Assembly (NCBI GenBank): GCA_029212925.1
Contig: JARGOB010000012.1
Span: 43,492 to 107,491 of the forward strand
Reading direction: 5' to 3'
From: Coxiellaceae bacterium
Lineage (GTDB): Bacteria; Pseudomonadota; Gammaproteobacteria; Coxiellales; Coxiellaceae
Length of the DNA: 64,000 nt
Shown: positions 60,520 through 64,000 of the stretch, one piece after another
How positions within the stretch are numbered: position 1 is the stretch's first letter
Layout of the letters: each line of letters begins with the position of its first letter
Position numbers and translations under genes: made by a program
Notes under the pieces: model-generated
The model's database searches: none
Told to the model about the DNA's origin: nothing
What the model saw: the letters and a program-made list of their open reading frames with translations, nothing else

Positions 60520-63500
60520 ATGGCAGGTCCGTTTTCTATCGTGACTGATTTATTTGGTTCATTTTTGTCATGGTTAGGTGTGTCGTTAAAGCAAAGTACC
60601 GAAGCTTATTGCGAAATTCAAACAGCTGACAGTCCAACCGTACTGGTTGCGAATGATGGTTCGTTGATGTCAGTCATTAAGATATCGGGCGTACAATCGA
60701 TTATTGGTGTTGATGAATTTTCACGCATGCAAGATTCATTGCAGCACTCATTGCAAACTGTGATGTCACAACCGGGTCATGTTGTGCAGGTTTTTTTCTC
60801 ATACAACAAAGACGAAGTACAAGATCATATAAAAGAAATTTTGGCGTTTGCACGTGAAACGGCTGGGCGTTTGGAGCTCAATCTTACGGATTTATTTGAA
60901 GAGCGAGTAAAATACCTAAGCGGCTATTGTGCCTATGAAGAAGTGTATATTGTGCTGTGGACGCGTTTAAAATCGCTGACCACAGAGCAGCTCAAGCGCT
61001 CGCGTAAAGACAAACACCGCATGATTAAAGAAAAGAGAATTCCAGCATTTCTTAGTACACAAAATATTATCGCCGCTGTGCCTGATCTGCGAGATAACCA
61101 CGATTCATTTGTGCGTTTAGTGGCAAGTGATATGAATGCGCTGGGTATTGTGGCAGATGTTCTAGGTGTGCATAAAGCCGCACAAGTGATGCGTCGATCG
61201 GTTGATCCAGACTTTACTGATGCCAACTGGTCACCGTTATTACCAGGCGATAAAGTCACGCCGCGTGAATATAAAACAGCTACTGGTGAGATATCCGATA
61301 TTACGTGGCCGTCTTTAGCCAAACAATTATGCCCGCGAGATGCTGAAAATATTAACTTACGTACCTGTCGCATTGGCGATCGTTATTATGCGACTGTATT
61401 TATAGATTTGTTCCCGAAAGACATTCAACCGTTTGTTCGCTTATTTAATCGTATTTTGCCAACACATATTCCATGGCGGATGTCATTTTTAACAGAAAGT
61501 GCAGGCCTAGGTTCAGAAAAGTTTCGTCAGGCGATCGCGTCGGTGTTAACAGTAACGTCTTCACAAAATCGATTGATCAGTGATGCGATTAATTTACTTG
61601 ATTACATCAGTTTGAATACGGATGACGCGATTGTGCGCCTCAAAGTAGCGGCTTGTACTTGGGCCGATGAAGGCGATATGCGTACTCTGCGTGCGCGTGC
61701 CTCCATGTTAGCAAAAGCGCTCGAAGGTTGGGGTTCGTGTGATGTCAGCGAAATTGCTGGTGATGCTTACGAAGGTATCGTATCAACGATGTTAGGCATT
61801 AGTGGTACCAGTATTGCACCCGCGTCAATGGCGCCATTTTCCAGTGTGTTGTATATGCTACCGTTATTCAGGCCGGCATCTCCATGGAAGCACGGTGCTT
61901 TATTGTTGCGTTCGCCAGATGGCAAGCCTTGGCCATATCACCCCGGTTCAAATCAACAAACCACCTGGATCGATTTATTTTATGCGCGACCTGGTTCAGG
62001 TAAATCCGTATTGTCGAATACGATTAATTTGGCGGTGTGTTTATCTGCGGGTCTACATCGCTTGCCACGTATCGCTATTATCGATATTGGTCCTTCGAGT
62101 AGTGGACTTATTTCTTTATTGCGCGATGGGCTGCCAGCCGATAAAAAACATTTTGTTGCGCATCATCGATTACGTATGGATGCCGCGCATGCGATTAATC
62201 CATTTGATACACAACTGGGTTGTCGTTACCCAACACCGCAAGAGCGCAGTTTCTTGGTGAATTTCTTGGCGTTACTGGCGACACCAGTGGGTTCCGATAA
62301 GCCGTATGATGGTGTGCCTGATATGTCTGGTATGATTGTCGATGAGTTATATAAAAGTACCGCAGATGACGGTAACCCTCAGCAATATACGCCTAACATT
62401 GAAGAAAATGTTGATAGCATCTTGGAAGAAATTGGTTTTGTCTGTGATGATAAAACCACGTGGTGGGAAGTCACCGATGCATTATTTTTGTCTGGCTTTA
62501 CTCACGAAGCAATGTTAGCACAGCGTCATGCAATGCCGGTATTAGCAAATGTGACTTCGATATGTCGTATGCCAGCGATTGAAGATTTATACGGAAAAAT
62601 TATCGCACCAACAGGTGAGCCATTGATTCATGCGTTCTCACGCATGATCTCAGCGGCCGTGCGAGAATACCCGATTATTTCACAAGTCACTCAATTCGAC
62701 TTGGGTGAGGCCAAAGTGGTAGCGCTTGATTTAGATGAGGTGGCGCGAAGTGGTGGTGATGCAGCTAATCGTCAAACAGCAGTGATGTATATGTTAGCGC
62801 GTTATATTTTAGCTCGGCATTATTATTTAACAGATGAAAATGTGCAAGATATGCCAGAAAACTACCGCCGTTACCATCAAGAGCGAGTATCAGAAATTCG
62901 TGAAGATCCCAAACGTATTGTGTTTGATGAGTTTCATCGAACATCCAATGCCGAAGCGGTACGAAATCAAGTCGTGATAGATATGCGTGAAGGTCGTAAG
63001 TGGAAAGTGCAAGTGGCACTGTTGTCGCAATCGTTAGATGATTTTGATTCGGTAATGGTAGAGTTTGCCACATCGATCTTTATTATGGATGCCGGGCCAG
63101 AACAAGCAATCAAGAAAACCGCAGAGATCTTTGGTTTAACTAAAACAGCAACCATTGCGCTGAAAACGCGTGTGCATGGACCGCGTGAAGGTGGCGCAAC
63201 ATTCTTAGCGCAATTCGCTACGAAAGAAGGCATGAACACACAACTGTTAACGGCGACATTAGGCCCTATTGAGTTATGGGCGCTTAATACCACAGCCACT
63301 GACGTTTATATCCGAAACGAGTTGTACCATAAGATTGGGCCGAAAAATGCTCGTGCTCTGCTGGCACGTCGATTCCCATCTGGCAGCGCTGCTAAGGTGC
63401 TTGAGGATCGTTATGCAGATTACAAGGAAGAAGGCGGTCATATTGATGAGGACTCGAAGTCGACGGTGATGCAGTCGTTGGTGAATGAGATACTAGAAAG

Positions 63501-63531
63501 CTACTATCGCGAACAAATTGGCGAAACTTGA
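60520..63531 (+). CDS. icmB: Dot/Icm secretion ATPase IcmB (DotO)
   Basis: DotO is the VirB4-class ATPase that forms the hexameric inner-membrane energy platform with DotB. The 1,003 residues (Legionella 1,009) have an N-terminal domain (MAGPFSIVTDLFGSFLSWLG onward), Walker A ARPGSGKSVL (about residues 489-498), Walker B RIVFDEFHRTSNAE (about 804) and a C-terminal helical region. GGGAG precedes the ATG. It is the last Dot/Icm gene in the window; icmF, which often follows, is not present. Confidence 0.97.
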   Translation: MAGPFSIVTDLFGSFLSWLGVSLKQSTEAYCEIQTADSPTVLVANDGSLMSVIKISGVQSIIGVDEFSRMQDSLQHSLQTVMSQPGHVVQVFFSYNKDEVQDHIKEILAFARETAGRLELNLTDLFEERVKYLSGYCAYEEVYIVLWTRLKSLTTEQLKRSRKDKHRMIKEKRIPAFLSTQNIIAAVPDLRDNHDSFVRLVASDMNALGIVADVLGVHKAAQVMRRSVDPDFTDANWSPLLPGDKVTPREYKTATGEISDITWPSLAKQLCPRDAENINLRTCRIGDRYYATVFIDLFPKDIQPFVRLFNRILPTHIPWRMSFLTESAGLGSEKFRQAIASVLTVTSSQNRLISDAINLLDYISLNTDDAIVRLKVAACTWADEGDMRTLRARASMLAKALEGWGSCDVSEIAGDAYEGIVSTMLGISGTSIAPASMAPFSSVLYMLPLFRPASPWKHGALLLRSPDGKPWPYHPGSNQQTTWIDLFYARPGSGKSVLSNTINLAVCLSAGLHRLPRIAIIDIGPSSSGLISLLRDGLPADKKHFVAHHRLRMDAAHAINPFDTQLGCRYPTPQERSFLVNFLALLATPVGSDKPYDGVPDMSGMIVDELYKSTADDGNPQQYTPNIEENVDSILEEIGFVCDDKTTWWEVTDALFLSGFTHEAMLAQRHAMPVLANVTSICRMPAIEDLYGKIIAPTGEPLIHAFSRMISAAVREYPIISQVTQFDLGEAKVVALDLDEVARSGGDAANRQTAVMYMLARYILARHYYLTDENVQDMPENYRRYHQERVSEIREDPKRIVFDEFHRTSNAEAVRNQVVIDMREGRKWKVQVALLSQSLDDFDSVMVEFATSIFIMDAGPEQAIKKTAEIFGLTKTATIALKTRVHGPREGGATFLAQFATKEGMNTQLLTATLGPIELWALNTTATDVYIRNELYHKIGPKNARALLARRFPSGSAAKVLEDRYADYKEEGGHIDEDSKSTVMQSLVNEILESYYREQIGET

Positions 63532-63550
63532 GCGCTATCTGTGGACAATT

Positions 63551-63628
63551 TTGGACGATAAGCACTATTCAAAAATGCTCAGGTATCTATGTATACATTG
63601 CGCTTTTTTCATAGCACTTATCGTCCAA
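63551..63628. repeat. Imperfect inverted repeat at the head of the tandem array
   Basis: TTGGACGATAAG (63551-63562) pairs with CTTATCGTCCAA (63617-63628). Inner parts also pair imperfectly (CTAT with ATAG, runs of A with runs of T), and ATGTATACAT lies in the centre. Only the first array unit keeps the left outer arm; later units have an unrelated sequence there. Confidence 0.8.
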
Positions 63629-63933
63629 ACTTGCCTCACAGCTAACGCTCAAGTTAAGAGGGGGATCTGTGAATAAATAGCTGGAGTAAGCACTATTCAA
63701 AAATGCTCAGGTATCTATGTATACATTGCGCTTTTTTCATAGCACTTATCGTCCAAACTTGCCTCACAGCTAACGCTCAAGTTAAGAGGGGGATCTGTGA
63801 ATAAATAGCTGGAGTAAGCACTATTCAAAAATGCTCAGGTATCTATGTATACATTGCGCTTTTTTCATAGCACTTATCGTCCAAACTTGCCTCACAGCTA
63901 ACGCTCAAGTTAAGAGGGTGATCTGTGAATAAA
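63559..63933. repeat. 128-bp tandem repeat, about 2.9 copies
   Basis: Units start at 63559, 63687 and 63815, exactly 128 bp apart, and the last ends at 63933. Over the aligned part I see one substitution (GGGGGA to GGGTGA in the last unit), besides the boundary bases. No ORF is present. This 469-bp stretch after icmB holds no gene. Confidence 0.93.
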
Positions 63934-63950
63934 CGGTTTCTGACTTTGTC

Positions 63951-63972
63951 ATCCCGGCCCCCGAGCCGGGAT
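63951..63972. repeat. GC-rich palindrome, possible dispersed palindromic element
   Basis: ATCCCGGC and GCCGGGAT form a perfect 8-bp stem with a 6-nt loop, preceded by GTC and followed by CTAC. Its base composition contrasts with its surroundings and its form resembles the short GTCAT-CCCG palindromes scattered in many proteobacterial genomes. Confidence 0.6.
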
Positions 63973-64000
63973 CTACCGTCTTGATAGTCAAGTATTTAAA

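Noticed and set aside
63559..63933. CRISPR array at the right end
   Set aside because: The 128-bp units are contiguous and nearly identical with no unique spacers, and no cas gene is near.

Overview
The window reads as a chromosome segment of an intracellular gammaproteobacterium of the order Legionellales, outside the genus Legionella. The main reason is an almost complete Dot/Icm (type IVB) secretion locus in one block (22998-63531). Its layout is closer to Coxiella, Rickettsiella or Aquicella than to Legionella: region I (icmX/W/V-dotA), dotBCD and region II (icmT to icmB) are contiguous, there are two icmL-like genes and no short icmM, and a tiny unrelated ORF occupies the icmR slot. Base composition looks even and moderately AT-rich by eye; I did not compute it. 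No tRNA, rRNA, transposase or CRISPR array was recognised.

Layout. 1-1867: 3' end of an unrecognised gene, then a short MscS channel gene. 1880-9085: housekeeping set, rph divergent from yicC-gmk-rpoZ-spoT-ridA-recG. 9354-10025: small outer-membrane barrel protein with a strong terminator. 10371-12871: sugar-porter transporter coupled to a short mannitol-dehydrogenase-family enzyme. 13113-23001: LPS genes (zf-CHCC protein, waaF, glycosyltransferases, O-antigen-ligase-like protein, manC, hldE, hldD), with a diguanylate cyclase gene apparently inserted between waaF and a convergent glycosyltransferase gene. 22998-63531: the Dot/Icm locus. 63532-64000: non-coding repeats.

The secretion locus has several unusual traits: five tandem dotA paralogs, three tandem icmD copies, an acyl-carrier-protein gene between icmV and dotA1, a BCCT-like transporter gene between dotA5 and dotB, a secreted protein of unknown function between icmW and icmX, and an IcmE/DotG whose decapeptide repeat is divided into four blocks, each opened by a C-x22-C pair. 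DotC, DotD, IcmK (DotH), IcmE (DotG) and IcmG (DotF) supply the envelope-spanning core. IcmO, IcmP and IcmJ (DotL, DotM, DotN) with IcmS and IcmW form the substrate-receiving coupling complex. DotB and IcmB (DotO) are the ATPases. DotA and IcmX are candidates for the central channel. icmF and icmH/dotU are not in the window.

The clearest new pattern is regulatory. Eight promoters (icmW, dotA1 to dotA5, the icmR-slot ORF/icmQ, icmC) share one geometry: two CTTAA-like half-sites 11 bp apart, then exactly 11 bp, then a TANACT-like -10 box. This matches the PmrA response-regulator site known from Legionella and Coxiella and suggests the duplicated components are co-regulated. Three intergenic hairpin elements share a core whose stem shows a G-C to A-T compensatory change, and the right end carries a 128-bp tandem repeat with inverted-repeat arms.
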